This document shows positions 24,442 to 38,430 of a DNA stretch of 64,000 nt, piece by piece (position 1 is the stretch's first letter; each line of letters begins with the position of its first letter). The position numbers were made by a program, and so were the translations under genes. The stretch lies in NCBI RefSeq assembly GCF_040869045.1, contig NW_027136908.1, positions 558,001 to 622,000 on the forward strand, given 5' to 3'. The notes under the pieces were generated by a model. The model made no database searches. It was not told the origin of the DNA and worked only from the letters and a program-made list of their open reading frames with translations. Source of the stretch: Eurosta solidaginis. Its lineage: Eukaryota; Arthropoda; Insecta; Diptera; Tephritidae.

Positions 24442-25788
24442 CGATTCTATCTTGCTTGGTTCAATATATATGGATACTTATCCCTTTTATTTGGTTAACC
24501 CCACCAACTTTGACGTAGAAATTGAACCGTTAATGATAGAACCTTGGATCAGCTTGTGGATTAATATACACATAAAAACCTACCATATGCAAAAACAAAA
24601 TCGATTCTATCTTGCTTGGTTCAATAGATATGGATACTTATCCCTTTTAGTCGGTTAACCCCACCCACTTTGACGAAGAAATTGAACCGTTAATGATAGA
24701 ACCTTGGATCAGCTTGTGGATTAATATACACATAAAAACCTACCATATGCAAAAACAAAATCGATTCTATCTTGCTTGGTTCAACAGATATGGACACTTA
24801 TCCCTTTTAGTCGGTTAACCCTACCCACTTTGACGTAGAAATTGAACCGTTAACGATAGAACCTTGGATCAGCTTGTGGATTAATATACACATAAAAACC
24901 TACCATCTGCAAAAACAAAATCGATTCTGTCTTGCTTGGTTCAATATATATGGATACTTATCCCTTTTATTTGGTTAACCCCACCCACTTTGACGTAGAA
25001 ATTGAACCGTTAATGATAGAACCTTGGATCAGCTTGTGGATTAATATACACATAAAAACCTACCATATGCAAAAACAAAATCGATTCTATCTTGCTTGGT
25101 TCAATAGATATGGATACTTATCCCTTTTAGTCGGTTAACCCCACCCACTTTGACGTAGAAATTGAACCGTTAATGATAGAACCTTGGATCAGCTTGTGGA
25201 TTAATATACACATAAAAACCTACCATATGCAAAAACAAAATCGATTCTATCTTGCTTGGTTCAACAGATATGGACACTTATCCCTTTTAGTCGGTTAACC
25301 CTACCCACTTTGACGTAGAAATTGAACCGTTAACGATAGAACCTTGGATCAGCTTGTGGATTAATATACACATAAAAACCTATCATCTGCAAAAACAAAA
25401 TCGATTCTATCTTGCTTGGTTCAATATATATGGATACTTATCCCTTTTATTTGGTTAACCCCACCCACTTTGACGTAGAAATTGAACCGTTAATGATAGA
25501 ACCTTGGATCAGCTTGTGGATTAATATACACATAAAAACCTACCATATGCAAAAACAAAATCGATTCTATCTTGCTTGGTTCAATAGATATGGATACTTA
25601 TCCCTTTTAGTCGGTTAACCCCACCCACTTTGACGTAGAAATTGAACCGTTAATGATAGAACCTTGGATCAGCTTGTGGATTAATATACACATAAAAACC
25701 TACCATATGCAAAAACAAAATCGATTCTATCTTGCTTGGTTCAATAGATATGGATACTTATCCCTTTTAGTCGGTTAATCCCACCCAC
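24442..25788 (+). repeat. 480-bp trimer repeated in tandem (two full units plus a partial)
   Basis: Three consecutive monomer types (TTATTTGG with CCATATGC; TTAGTCGG with CCATATGC; CAACAGAT with AACCCTACCC) repeat at 24442, 24922 and 25402. The third round ends in an E monomer (25788) in place of the CAACAGAT unit. A1 and A3 have a single round here. One private change is GACGAAGAAATT near 24673. Confidence 0.82.
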
Positions 25789-28120
25789 AATAGATATGGA
25801 CACTTATCCCTTTTAGTCGGATAACCCCATCCACTTTGACGTAGAAATTGAACCGTTAACGATAGAACTTTGTATCAGCCTTTGAATTAATACACACATA
25901 AAAACCTATCATCTGCAAAAACAAAATCGATTCTATCTTGCTTGGTTCAATATATATGGATACTTATCCCTTTTAGTCCGTTAACCCCACCCACTTTGAC
26001 GTAGAAATTGAACCGTTAATGATAGAACATTGGATCAGCTTGTGGATTAATATACACATAAAAACCTACCATCTGCAAAAACAAAATCGATTCTATCTTG
26101 CTTGGTTCAATAGATATGGATACTTATCCCTTTTATTTGGTTAACCCCACCCACTTTGACGTAGAAATTGAACCGTTAATGATAGAACCTTGGATCAGCT
26201 TGTGGATTAATATACACGTAAAAACCTACCATCTGCAAAAATAAAATCGATTCTATCTTGCTTGGTTCAATAGATATGGATACTTATCCCTTTTATTTGG
26301 TTAACCCCACCCACTTTGACGTAGAAATTGAATCGTTAATGATAGAACCTTGGATCAGCTTGTGGATTAATATACACATAAAAACCTACCATCTGCAAAA
26401 ACAAAATCGATTCTATCTTGCTTGGTTCAATATATATGGATACTTATCCCTTTTATTTGGTTAACCCCACCCACTTTGACGTAGAAATTGAACCGTTAAT
26501 GATAGAACCTTGGATCAGCTTGTGGATTAATATACACATAAAAACCTACCATATGCAAAAACAAAATCGATTCTATCTTTCTTGGTTCAATAGATATGGA
26601 CACTTATCCCTTTTAGTCGGTTAACCCCTCCCAGTATGACGTAGAAATCGAACCGTTAGCGATAGAACCTTGGATCGGCTTGTGGATTAATACACACATA
26701 AAAACCTATCATCTGTAAAAACAAAATCGATTCTTTCTTGCTTGGTTCAATATATATGGATACTTATCCCTTTTATTTGGTTAACCCCACCCACTTTGAC
26801 GTAGAAATTGAACCGTTAATGATAGAACCTTGGATCAGCTTGTGGATTAATATACACATAAAAACCTACCATCTGCAAAAACAAAATCGATTCTATCTTG
26901 CTTGGTTCAATATATATGGATACTTATCCCTTTTATTTGGTTAACCCCACCCACTTTGACGTAGAAATTGAACCGTTAATGATAGAACCTTGGATCAGCT
27001 TGTGGATTAATATACACATAAAAACCTACCATATGCAAAAACAAAATCGATTCTATCTTGCTTGGTTCAATAGATATGGATACTTATCCCTTTTAGTCGG
27101 TTAACCCCACCCACTTTGACGTAGAAATTGAACCGTTAATGACAGAACCTTGGATCAGCTTGTGGATTAATATACACATAAAAACCTACCATATGCAAAA
27201 ACAAAATCGATTCTATCTTGCTTGGTTCAACAGATATGGACACTTATCCCTTTTAGTCGGTTAACCCTACCCACTTTGACGTAGAAATTGAACCGTTAAC
27301 GATAGAACCTTGGATCAGCTTGTGGATTAATATACACATAAAAACCTACCATCTGCAAAAACAAAATCGATTCTGTCTTGCTTGGTTCAATAGATATGGG
27401 CACTTATCCCTTTTAGTCGGTTAATCCCACCCACAATAGATATGGACACTTATCCCTTTTAGTCGGATAACCCCATCCACTTTGACGTAGAAATTGAACC
27501 GTTAACGATAGAACTTTGTATCAGCCTTTGTATTAATACACACATAAAAACCTATCATCTGCAAAAACAAAATCGATTCTATCTTGCTTGGTTCAATATA
27601 TATGGATACTTATCCCTTTTAGTCGGTTAACCCCACCCACTTTGACGTAGAAATTGAACCGTTAATGATAGAACCTTGGATCAGCTTGTGGATTAATATA
27701 CACATAAAAACCTACCATCTGCAAAAACAAAATCGATTCTGTCTTGCTTGGTTCAATAGATATGGGCACCTATCCCTTTTATTTGGTTAACCCCACCCAC
27801 TTTGACGTAGAAATTGAACCGTTAATGATAGAACCTTGGATCAGCTTGTGGATTAATATACACATAAAAACCTACCATATGCAAAAACAAAATCGATTCT
27901 ATCTTGCTTGGTTCAACAGATATGGACACTTATCCCTTTTAGTCGGTTAACCCTACCCACTTTGACGTAGAAATTGAACCGTTAACGATAGAACCTTGGA
28001 TCAGCTTGTGGATTAATATACACATGAAAACCTACCATCTGCAAAAACAAAATCGATTCTGTCTTGCTTGGTTCAATAGATATGGGCACTTATCCCTTTT
28101 AGTCGGTTAATCCCACCCAC
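25788..28120. repeat. Linker between large blocks A2 and A3
   Basis: Ten units between E monomers at 25788 and 27434, then a 686-bp step to 28120. It contains F and Q monomers in pairs and a D unit with CTTTCTTGG, GATCGGCTTG, CTGTAAAAAC and ATTCTTTC (about 26570-26740). That set of four marks recurs at 32700-32860, 46375-46540, 48661-48840 and 52593-52770, so a fragment of this linker lies at the root of the later HORs. The stretch from 27476 already belongs to A3 by alignment. Confidence 0.75.
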
Positions 28121-28739
28121 AATAGATATGGACACTTATCCCTTTTAGTCGGATAACCCCATCCACTTTGACGTAGAAATTGAACCGTTAACGATAGAAC
28201 TTTGTATCAGCCTTTGTATTAATACACACATAAAAACCTATCATCTGCAAAAACAAAATCGATTCTATCTTGCTTGGTTCAATATATATGGATACTTATC
28301 CCTTTTAGTCGGTTAACCCCACCCACTTTGACGTAGAAATTGAACCGTTAATGATAGAACCTTGGATCAGCTTGTGGATTAATATACACATAAAAACCTA
28401 CCATCTGCAAAAACAAAATCGATTCTATCTTGCTTGGTTCAATAGATATGGATACTTATCCCTTTTAGTCGGTTAACCCCACCCACTTTGACGTAGAAAT
28501 TGAACCGTTAATGATAGAACCTTGGGTGAGCTTGTGGATTAATATACACATAAAAACCTACCATCTGCAAAAATAAAATCGATTCTATCTTGCTTGGTTC
28601 AATAGATATGGACACTTATCCCTTTTAGTCGGTTAACCCTACCCACTTTGACGTAGAAATTGAACCGTTAACGATAGAACCATGGATAAGCCTGTGGATT
28701 AATATACACATAAAAACCTATCATCTGCAAAAACAAAAT

Positions 28740-28830
28740 CGACGTAGAAATCGAACCGTTAGCGATAGAACCTTGGATCAGCTTGTGGATTAATACACAC
28801 ATAAAAACCTATCATCTGCAAAAACAAAAT
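28740..28830 (+). repeat. Truncated monomer, 69-bp deletion (block A3)
   Basis: Third occurrence of the AATCGA-CGTAG junction with 91 bp left. Its flanks (GAACCATGGATAAGCC before, an F monomer after) match those at 8924 and 20809, except that the 20809 copy has CCTGCGG in the preceding unit. Confidence 0.9.
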
Positions 28831-28990
28831 CGATTCTATCTTGCTTGGTTCAATATATATGGATACTTATCCCTTTTATTTGGTTAACCCCACCCACTTT
28901 GACGTAGAAATTGAACCGTTTATGATAGAACCTTGGATCAGCTTGTGGATTAATATACACATAAAAACCTACCATCTGCAAAAACAAAAT

Positions 28991-30362
28991 CGATTCTATC
29001 TTGCTTGGTTCAATAGATATGGATACTTATCCCTTTTATTTGGTTAACCCCACCCACTTTGACGTAGAAATGGAACCGTTAATGATAGAACCTTGGATCA
29101 GCTTGTGGATTAATATACACATAAAAACCTACCATCTGCAAAAACAAAATCAATTCTGTCTTGCTTGGTTCAATAGATATGGATACTTATCCCTTTTAGT
29201 CGGTTAACCCCACCCACTTTGACGTAGAAATTGAACCGTTAATGATAGAACCTTGGATCAGCTTGTGGATTAATACACACATAAAAACCTACCATACGCA
29301 AAAACAAAATCGATTCTGTCTTGCTTGGTTCAATAGATATGGACACTTATCCCTTTTAGTCGGTTAATCCTACCCACAATAGATATGGACACTTATCCCT
29401 TTTAGTCGGATAACCCCATCCACTTTGACGTAGAAATTGAACCGTTAACGATAGAACTTTGTATCTGCCTTTGAATTAATATACACATAAAAAGCTATCA
29501 TCTGCAAAAACAAAATCGATTCTATCTTGCTTGGTTCAATATATATGGATACTTATCCCTTTTAGTCGGTTAACCCCACCCACTTTGACGTAGAAATTGA
29601 ACCGTTAATGATAGAAACTTGGATCAGCTTGTGGATTAATATACACATAAAAACTTACCAACTGCAAAAACAAAATCGATTCTATCTTGCTTGGTTCAAT
29701 AGATATGGATACTTATCCCTTTTAGTCGGTTAACCCCACCCACTTTGACGTAGAAATTGAACCGTTAATGATAGAACCTTGGATCAGCTTGTGGATTAAT
29801 ATACATATAAAAACCTACCATCTGCAAAAATAAAATCGATTCTGTCTTGCTTGGTTCAATAGATATGGACACTTATCCCTTTTAGTCGGATAACCCCTCC
29901 CAGTATGACGTAGAAATCGAACCGTTAGCGATAGAACCTTGGATCAGCTTGTAGATTAATACACACATAAAAACCTATCATCTGCAAAAACAAAATCGAT
30001 TCTATCTTGCTTGGTTCAATATATATGGATACTTATCCCTTTTATTTGGTTAACCCCACCCACTTTGACGTAGAAATTGAACCGTTAATGATAGAACCTT
30101 GGATCAGCTTGTGGATTAATATACACATAAAAACTTACCATCTGCAAAAACAAAATCGATTCTGTCTTGCTTGGTTCAATAGATATGGACACTTATCCCT
30201 TTTAGTCGGTTAATCCCACCCACAATAGATATGGACACTTATCCCTTTTAGTCGGATAACCCCATCCACTTTGACGTAGAAATTGAACCGTTAACGATAG
30301 AACTTTGTATCAGCCTTTGAATTAATACACACATAAAAACCAATCATCTGCAAAAACAAAAT
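28991..30362 (+). repeat. Core 8-mer Q-R-E-B-C-D-F-E, instance 4 (1,372 bp)
   Basis: Same order and length. Marks: GAAATGGAACC in Q, AAAATCAATTCTG at the start of R, CCATACGC after R (shared with instance 1), AAAAAGCTATC before B, and AAACCAATCATC at the end of the last E. The sharing with instance 1 fits the closer match of A3 to A1 than to A2 in this stretch. Confidence 0.85.
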
Positions 30363-32469
30363 CGATTCTATCTTGCTTGGTTCAATAGATATGGATACTT
30401 ATCCCTTTTATTTGGTTAACCCCACCCACGTTGACGTAGAAATTGAACCGTTAATGATAGAACCTTGGATCAGCTTGTGGATTAATATACACATAAAAAC
30501 CTACCATATGCAAAAACAAAATCGATTCTATCTTGCTTGGTTCAATAGATATGGATACTTATCCCTTTTAGTCGGTTAACCCCACCCACTTTGACGTAGA
30601 AATTGAACCGTTAATGACAGAACCTTGGATCAGCTTGTGGATTAATATACACATAAAAACCTACCATATGCAAAAATAAAGTCGATTCTGTCTTGCTTGG
30701 TTCAATAGATATGGACACTTATCCCTTTTAGTCGGTTAACCCCACCCAGTATGACGTAGAAATCGAACCGTTAGCGATAGAACCTTGGATCAGCTTGTGG
30801 CTTAATACACACATAAAAACCTATCACCTGCAAAAACCAAATCGATTCTATCTTGCTTGGTTCAATATATATGGATACTTATCCCTTTTATTTGGTTAAC
30901 CCCACCCACTTTGACATAGAAATTGAACCGTTAACGATAGAACCTTGGATCAGCTTGTGGATTAATATACACATAAAAATCTACCATATGCAAAAACAAA
31001 ATCGATTCTGTCTTGCTTGGTTCAATAGATATGGACACTTATCCCTTTTAGTCGGTTAACCCTACCCACTTTGACGTAGAAATTGAACCGTTAACGATAG
31101 AACCTTGTATCAGCTTGTGGATTAATATACACATAAAAACCTACCATCTGCAAAAACAAAATCGATTCTGTCTTGCTTGATTCAATAGATATGGACACTT
31201 ATCCCTTTTAGTCGGTTAATCCCACCCACAATAGATATGGACACTTATCCCTTTTAGTCGGATAACCCCATCCACTTTGACGTAGAAATTGAACCGTTAA
31301 CGATAGAACTTTGTATCAGCCTTTGAATTAATATACACATAAAAACCTACCATCTGCAAAAACAAAATCGATTCTATCTTGCTTGGTTCAATAGATATGG
31401 ACACTTATCCCTTTTAGTCGGTTAACCCCACCCACTTTGACGTAGAAATTGAACCGTTAATGATAGAACCTTGGATCATATTGTGGATTAATATACACAT
31501 AAAAACCTACCATCTGCAAAAACAAAATCGATTCTATCTTGCTTGGTTCAATAGATATGGATACTTATCCCTTTTAGTCGGTTAACCTCACACACTTTGA
31601 CGTAGAAATTGAACCGTTAATGATAGAACCTTGGATCAGCTTGTGGATTAATACACATAAAAAACTACCATATGCAAAAACAAAATCGATTCTATCTTGC
31701 TTGGTTCAATAGATATGGACACTTATCCCTTTTAGTCGGTTAACCCCACCCAGTGTGACGTAGAAATTGAACCGTTAGCGATAGAACCTTGGATCAGCTT
31801 GTGGATTAATATACACATAAAAACCTATCATCTGCAAAAACAAAGTCGATTCTATCTTGCTTGGTTCAATATATATGGATACTTATCCCTTTTATTTGGT
31901 TAACCCCACCCACTTTGACGTAGAAATTGAGCCGTTAATGATAGAACCTTGGATCAGCTTGTGGATTAATATACACATAAAAACCTACCATATGCAAAAA
32001 CAAAATCGATTCTATCTTGCTTGGTTCAATAGATATGGATACTTATCCCTTTTAGTCGGTTAACCCCACCCACTTTGACGTAGAAATTGAACCGTTAATG
32101 ATAGAACCTTGGATCAGCTTGTGGATTAATATACACATAAAAACCTACCATATGCAAAAACAAAATCGATTCTATCTTGCTTGGTTCAATAGATATGGAT
32201 ACTTATCCCTTTTAGTCGGTTAATCCCACCCACAATAGATATGGACACTTATCCCTTTTAGTCGGATAACCCCATCCACTTTGACGTAGAAATTGAACCG
32301 TTAACGATAGAACTTTGTATCAGCCTTTGAATTAATACACACATAAAAACCTATCATCTGCAAAAACAAAATCGATTCTATCTTGCTTGGTTCAATATAT
32401 ATGGATACTTATCCCTTTTAGTCCGTTAACCCCACCCACTTTGACGTAGAAATTGAACCGTTAATGATA

Positions 32470-34350
32470 GAACATTGGATCAGCTTGTGGATTAATATAC
32501 ACATAAAAACCTACCATCTGCAAAAACAAAATCGATTCTATCTTGCTTGGTTCAATAGATATGGATACTTATCCCTTTTATTTGGTTAACCCCACCCACT
32601 TTGACGTAGAAATTGAACCGTTAATGATAGAACCTTGGATCAGCTTGTGGATTAATATACACATAAAAACCTACCATCTGCAAAAATAAAATCGATTCTG
32701 TCTTTCTTGGTTCAATAGATATGGACACTTATCCCTTTTAGTCGGTTAACCCCTCCCAGTATGACGTAGAAATCGAACCGTTAGCGATAGAACCTTGGAT
32801 CGGCTTGTGGATTAATACACACATAAAAACCTATCATCTGTAAAAACAAAATCGATTCTTTCTTGCTTGGTTCAATATATATGGATACTTATCCCTTTTA
32901 GTCGGTTAACCCCACCCACTTTGACGTAGAAATTGAACCGTTAATGATAGAAACTTGGATCAGCTGGTGGATTAATATACACATAAAAACTTACCAACTG
33001 CAAAAACAAAATCGATTCTATCTTGCTTGGTTCAATAGATATGCATACTTATCCCTTTTAGTCGGTTAACCCCACCCACTTTGACGTAGAAATTGAACCG
33101 TTAATGATAGAACCTTGGATCAGCTTGTGGATTAATATACACATAAAAACCTACCATCTGCAAAAATAAAATCGATTCTGTCTTGCTTGGTTCAATAGAT
33201 ATGGACACTTATCCCTTTTAGTCGGTTAACCCCTCCCAGTATGACGTAGAAATCGAACCGTTAGCGATAGAACCTTGGATCGGCTTGTGGATTAATACAC
33301 ACATAAAAACCTATCATCTGCAAAAACAAAATCGATTCTATCTTGCTTGGTTCAATATATATGGATACTTATCCCTTTTATTTGGTTAACCCCACCCACT
33401 TTGACGTAGAAATTGAACCGTTAATGATAGAACCTTGGATCAGCTTGTGGATTAATATACACATAAAAACCTACCATCTGCAAAAACAAAATCGATTCTG
33501 TCTTGCTTGGTTCAATAGATATGGACACTTATCCCTTTTAGTCGGTTAATCCCACCCACAATAGATATGGACACTTATCCCTTTTAGTTGGATAACCCCA
33601 TCCACTTTGACGTAGAAATTGAACCGTTAACGATAGAACTTTGTATCAGCCTTTCAATTAATACACACATAAAAACCTATCATCTGCAAAAACAAAATCG
33701 ATTCTATCTTGCTTGGTTCAATATATATGGATACTTATCCCTTTTAGTCGTTTAACCCCACCCATTTTGACGTAGAAATTGAACCGTTAATGATAGAACC
33801 TTGTATCAGCTTGTGGATTAATATACACATAAAAACCTACCATCTGCAAAAACAAAATCGATTCTATCTTGCTTGGTTCAATATATATGGATACTTATCC
33901 CTTTTATTTGGTTAACCCCACCCATTTTGACGTAGAAATTGAACCGTTAATGATAGAAGCTTGGATCAGCTTGTGGATTAATATACACATAAAAACCTAC
34001 CATCTGCAAAAACAAAATCGATTCTATCTTGCTTGGTTCAATAGATATGGATACTTATCCCTTTTATTTGGTTAACCCCACCCACGTTGACGTAGAAATT
34101 GAACCGTTAATGATAGAACCTTGGATCAGCTTGTGGATTAATATACACATAAAAACCTACCATCTGCAAAAACAAAATCGATTCTATCTTGCTTGGTTCA
34201 ATAGATATGGACACTTATCCCTTTTAGTCGGTTAACCCCACCCAGTATGACGTAGAAATTGAACCGTTAGCGATAGAACCTTGGATCAGCTTGTGGATTA
34301 ATATACACATAAAAACCTATCATCTGCAAAAACAAAATCGATTCTATCTT
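32470..34350 (+). repeat. Source-like segment of the 48-50 kb and 52-54 kb repeats
   Basis: Matches 48430-50310 at offset 15,960 and 52362-54242 at offset 19,892. It includes the D unit with GATCGGCTTG and CTGTAAAAAC, a B unit with CAGCTGGTGG, and an E monomer (33559) whose second half has AGTTGGATAACC and CCTTTCAATT. A partial copy of the last part is at 38400-38920. Private changes here: ATATGCATAC near 33050 and AGTCGTTTAACC near 33745 (the latter also at 38625). Confidence 0.82.
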
Positions 34351-37300
34351 GCTTGGTTCAATATATATGGGATACTTATCCCTTTTATTTGGTTAACCCC
34401 ACCCACTTTGACGTAGAAATTGAACCGTTAATGATAGAACCTTGGATCAGCTTGTGGATTAATATACACATAAAAACCTACCATATGCAAAAACAAAATC
34501 GATTCTATCTTGCTTGGTTCAATAGATATGAATACTTATCCCTTTTAGTCGGTTAACCCCACCCACTTTGACGTAGAAATTGAACCGTTAATGATAGAAC
34601 CTTGGATCAGCTTGTGGATTAATATACACATAAAAACCTACCATATGCAAAAATAAAATCGATTCTGTCTTGCTTGGTTCAATAGATATGGACACTTATC
34701 CCTTTTAGTCGGTTAACCCCACCCAGTATGACGTAGAAATCGAACCGTTAGCGATAGAACCTAGGATCAGCTTGTGGATTAATACACACATAAAAACCTA
34801 TCATCTGCAAAAACAAAATCGATTCTATCTTGCTTGGTTCAATATATATGGATACTTATCCCTTTTATTTGGTTAACCCCACCCACTTTGACGTAGAAAT
34901 TGAACCGTTAATGATAGAACCTTGGATCAGCTTGTGGATTAATATACACATAAAAATCTACCATATGCAAAAACAAAATCGATTCTATCTTGCTTGGTTC
35001 AATAGACATGGACACTTATCCCTTTTAGTCGGTTAACCCTACCCACTTTGACGTAGAAATTGAACCGTTAACGATAGAACCTTGGATCAGCTTGTGGATT
35101 AATATACACATAAAAACCTACCATCTGCAAAAACAAAATCGATTCTGTCTTGCTTGGTTCAATAGATATATACACTTATCCCTTTTAGTCGGTTAATCCC
35201 ACCCACAATAGATATGGATACTTATCCCTTTTAGTCGGATAACCCCATCCACTTTGACGTAGAAATTGAACCGTTAAAGATAGAACTTTGTATCAGCCTT
35301 TGAATTAATACACACATAAAAACCTATCATCTGCAAAAACAAAATCGGTTCTATCTTGCTTGGTTCAATATATATGGATACTTATCCCTTTTAGTCGGTT
35401 AACCCCACCCACTTTGACGTAGAAATTGAACCGTTAGCGATAGAACCTTGGATCAGCTTGTGGATTAATATACACATAAAAACCTATCATCTGCAAAAAC
35501 AAAATCGATTCTATCTTGCTTGGTTCAATATATATGGATACTTATCCCTTTTATTTGGTTAACCCCACCCCACTTTGACGTAGAAATTGAACCGTTAATG
35601 ATAGAACCTTGGATCAGCTTGTGGATTAATATACACATAAAAACCTACCATATGCAAAAACAAAATCGATTCTATCTTGCTTGGTTCAATAGATATGGAT
35701 ACTTATCCCTTTTAGTCGGTTAACCCCACCCACTTTGACGTAGAAATTGAACCGTTAATGATAGAACCTTGGATCAGCTTGTGGATTAATATACACATAA
35801 AAACCTACCATATGCAAAAACAAAATCGATTCTATCTTGCTTGGTTCAATAGATATGGATACTTATCCCTTTTAGTCGGTTAATCCCACCCACAATAGAT
35901 ATGGACACTTATCCCTTTTAGTCGGATAACCCCATCCACTTTGACGTAGAAATTGAACCGTTAACGATAGAACTTTGTATCAGCCTTTGAATTAATACAC
36001 ACATAAAAACCTATCATCTGCAAAAACAAAATCGATTCTATCTTGCTTGGTTCAATATATATGGATACTTGTTCCTTTTAGTTCGTTAACCCCACCCACT
36101 TTGACGTAGAAATTGAACCGTTAATGATAGAACCTTGGATCAGCTTGTGGATTAATATACACATAAAAACCTACCATCTGCAAAAACAAAATCGATTCTA
36201 TCTTGCTTGGTTCAATAGATATGGATACTTATCCCTTTTATTTGGTTAACCCCACCCACTTTGACGTAGAAATTGAACCGTTAATGATAGAACCTTGAAT
36301 CAGCTTGTGGATTAATATACACATAAAAACCTACCATCTGCAAAAACAAAATCGATTCTGTCTTGCTTGGTTCAATAGATATGGATACTTATCCCTTTTA
36401 GTCGGTTAACCCCACCCACTTTGACGTAGAAATTGAACCGTTAATGATAGAACCTTGGATCAGCTTGTGGATTAATATACACATAAAAACCTACCATATG
36501 CAAAAACAAAATCGATTCTGTCTTGCTTGGTTCAATAGATATGGACACTTATCCCTTTTAGTCGGTTAATCCCACCCACAATAGATATGGACACTTATCC
36601 CTTTTAGTCGGATAACCCCATCCACTTTGACGTAGAAATTGAACCGTTAACGATAGAACTTTGTATCAGCCTTTGAATTAATATACACATAAATACCTAT
36701 CATCTGCAAAAACAAAATCGATTCTATCTTGCTTGGTTCAATATATATGGATACTTATCCCTTTTAGTCGGTTAACCCCACCCACTTTGACGTAGAAATT
36801 GAACCGTTAATGATAGAAACTTGGATCAGCTTGTGGATTAATATACACATAAAAACTTACCAACTGCAATAACAAAATCGATTCTATCTTGCTTGGTTCA
36901 ATAGATATGGATACTTATCCCTTTTAGTCGGTTAACCCCACCCACTTTGACGTAGAAATTGAACCGTTAGCGATAGAACCTTGGATCAGCTTGTGGATTA
37001 ATATACACATAAAAACCTACCATCTGCAAAAATAAAATCGATTCTGTCTTGCTTGGTTCAATAGATATGGACACTTATCCCTTTTAGTCGGTTAATCCCT
37101 CCCAGTATGACGTAGAAATCGAACCGTTAGCGATAGAACCTTGGATCAGCTTGTGGATTAATACACACATAAAAACCTATCATCTGCAAAAACAAAATCG
37201 ATTCTATCTTGCTTGGTTCAATATATATGGATACTTATCCCTTTTATTTGGTTAACCCCACCCACTTTGACGTAGAAATTGAACCGTTAATGATAGAACC

Positions 37301-38330
37301 TTGGATCAGCTTGTGGATTAATATACACATAAAAACCTACCATCTGCAAAAACAAAATCGATTCTGTCTTGCTTGGTTCAATAGATATGGACACTTATCC
37401 CTTTTAGTCGGTTAATCCCACCCACAATAGAGATGGACACTTATCCCTTTTAGTCTGATAACCCCATCCACTTTGACGTAGAAATTGAACCGTTAACGAT
37501 AGAACTTTGTATCAGCCTTTGAATTAATACACACATAAAAACCTATCATCTGCAAAAACAAAATCGATTCTATCTTGCTTGGTTCAATATATATGGATAC
37601 TTATGCCTTTTAGTCGGTTAACCCTACCCATTTTGACGTAAAAATTGAACCGTTAATGATAGAACATTGGATCAGCTTGCGGATTAATATACACATAAAA
37701 ACCTACCATCTGCAAAAACAAAATCGATTCTATCTTGCTTGGTTCAATAGATATGGATACTTATCCCTTTTGTTTGGTTAACCCCACCCACGTTGACGTA
37801 GAAATTGAACCGTTAATGATAGAACCTTGGATCAGCTTGTGGATTAATATACGCATAAAAACCTACCATCTGCAAAAACAAAATCGATTCTATCTTGCTT
37901 GGTTCAATAGATATGAACACTTATCCCTTTTAGTCGGTTAACCCCACCCAGTATGACGTAGAAATTGAACCGTTAGCGATAGAACCTTGGATCAGCTTGT
38001 GGATTAATATACACATAAAAACCTATCATCTGCAAAAACAAAATCGATTCTATCTTGCTTGGTTCAATATATATGGATACTTATCCCTTTTATTTGGTTA
38101 ACCCCACCCACTTTGACGTAGAAATTGAACCGTTAATGATAGAACCTTGGATCAGCTTGTGAATTAATATACACATAAAAACCTACCATATGCAAAAACA
38201 AAATCGATTCTATCTTGCTTGGTTCAATATATATGGATACTTATCCCTTTTAGTCGGTTAACCCCACCCAGTATGACGTAGAAATTGAACCGTTAGCGAT
38301 AGAACCTTGGATCAGCTTGTGGATTAATAT
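33930..38330. repeat. 5.24-kb tandem duplication, first copy
   Basis: Matches 39168-43566 at offset 5,236-5,238. The drift is explained by two single-base insertions in this copy: an extra G near 34371 and an extra C near 35571. By eye I saw only around ten base differences in 4.4 kb. It includes the tetramer P-Q-R-E and the pentamer B-C-D-F-E with marks ATAAATACC, CTGCAATAAC, CTTGTTCC and CAATAGAGATGG. Confidence 0.88.
36193..37564 (+). repeat. Core 8-mer Q-R-E-B-C-D-F-E, instance 5 (1,372 bp)
   Basis: Marks: CCTTGAATCAGC in Q, ATAAATACC in the first E tail, CTGCAATAAC after B, TTAGCG in C where other C units have TTAATG, GTTAATCCCTCCC in D, and CAATAGAGATGG with AGTCTGATAACC in the last E. 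The C unit change looks like conversion from a D unit. Confidence 0.85.
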
Positions 38331-38430
38331 ACACATAAAAACCTACCATCTGCAAAAACAAAATCGATTCTGTCTTGCTTGGTTCAATAGATATGGACAC
38401 TTATCCCTTTTAGTCGGTTAATCCCACCCA

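Larger units (their letters stand above)
19745..26240. repeat. Large block, copy A2
   Basis: Matches A1 at offset 11,885 (from about 19745) and A3 at offset 7,931, changing to 7,405 after an inserted 526-bp duplication, then to 6,445 after two extra 480-bp units. A2 is therefore the longest copy, expanded twice by local tandem duplication after it separated from the others. The 69-bp deletion junction is present at 20809. Copy-specific changes include GAACAGTTAATG at 20411 and CCTGCGG at 20760. Confidence 0.85.
27476..32740. repeat. Large block, copy A3
   Basis: Aligns with A1 at offset 19,816 and with A2 at 7,931 and 7,405. It lacks the 320-bp extra of A1 and the 526- and 960-bp extras of A2, so it is the simplest of the three and may be closest to the ancestral arrangement. 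Shared small marks include TTAATACACATAAAAAACT (2 bp shorter than usual, also near 12157 and 24247) and GATCATATTGTGG. Confidence 0.85.
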
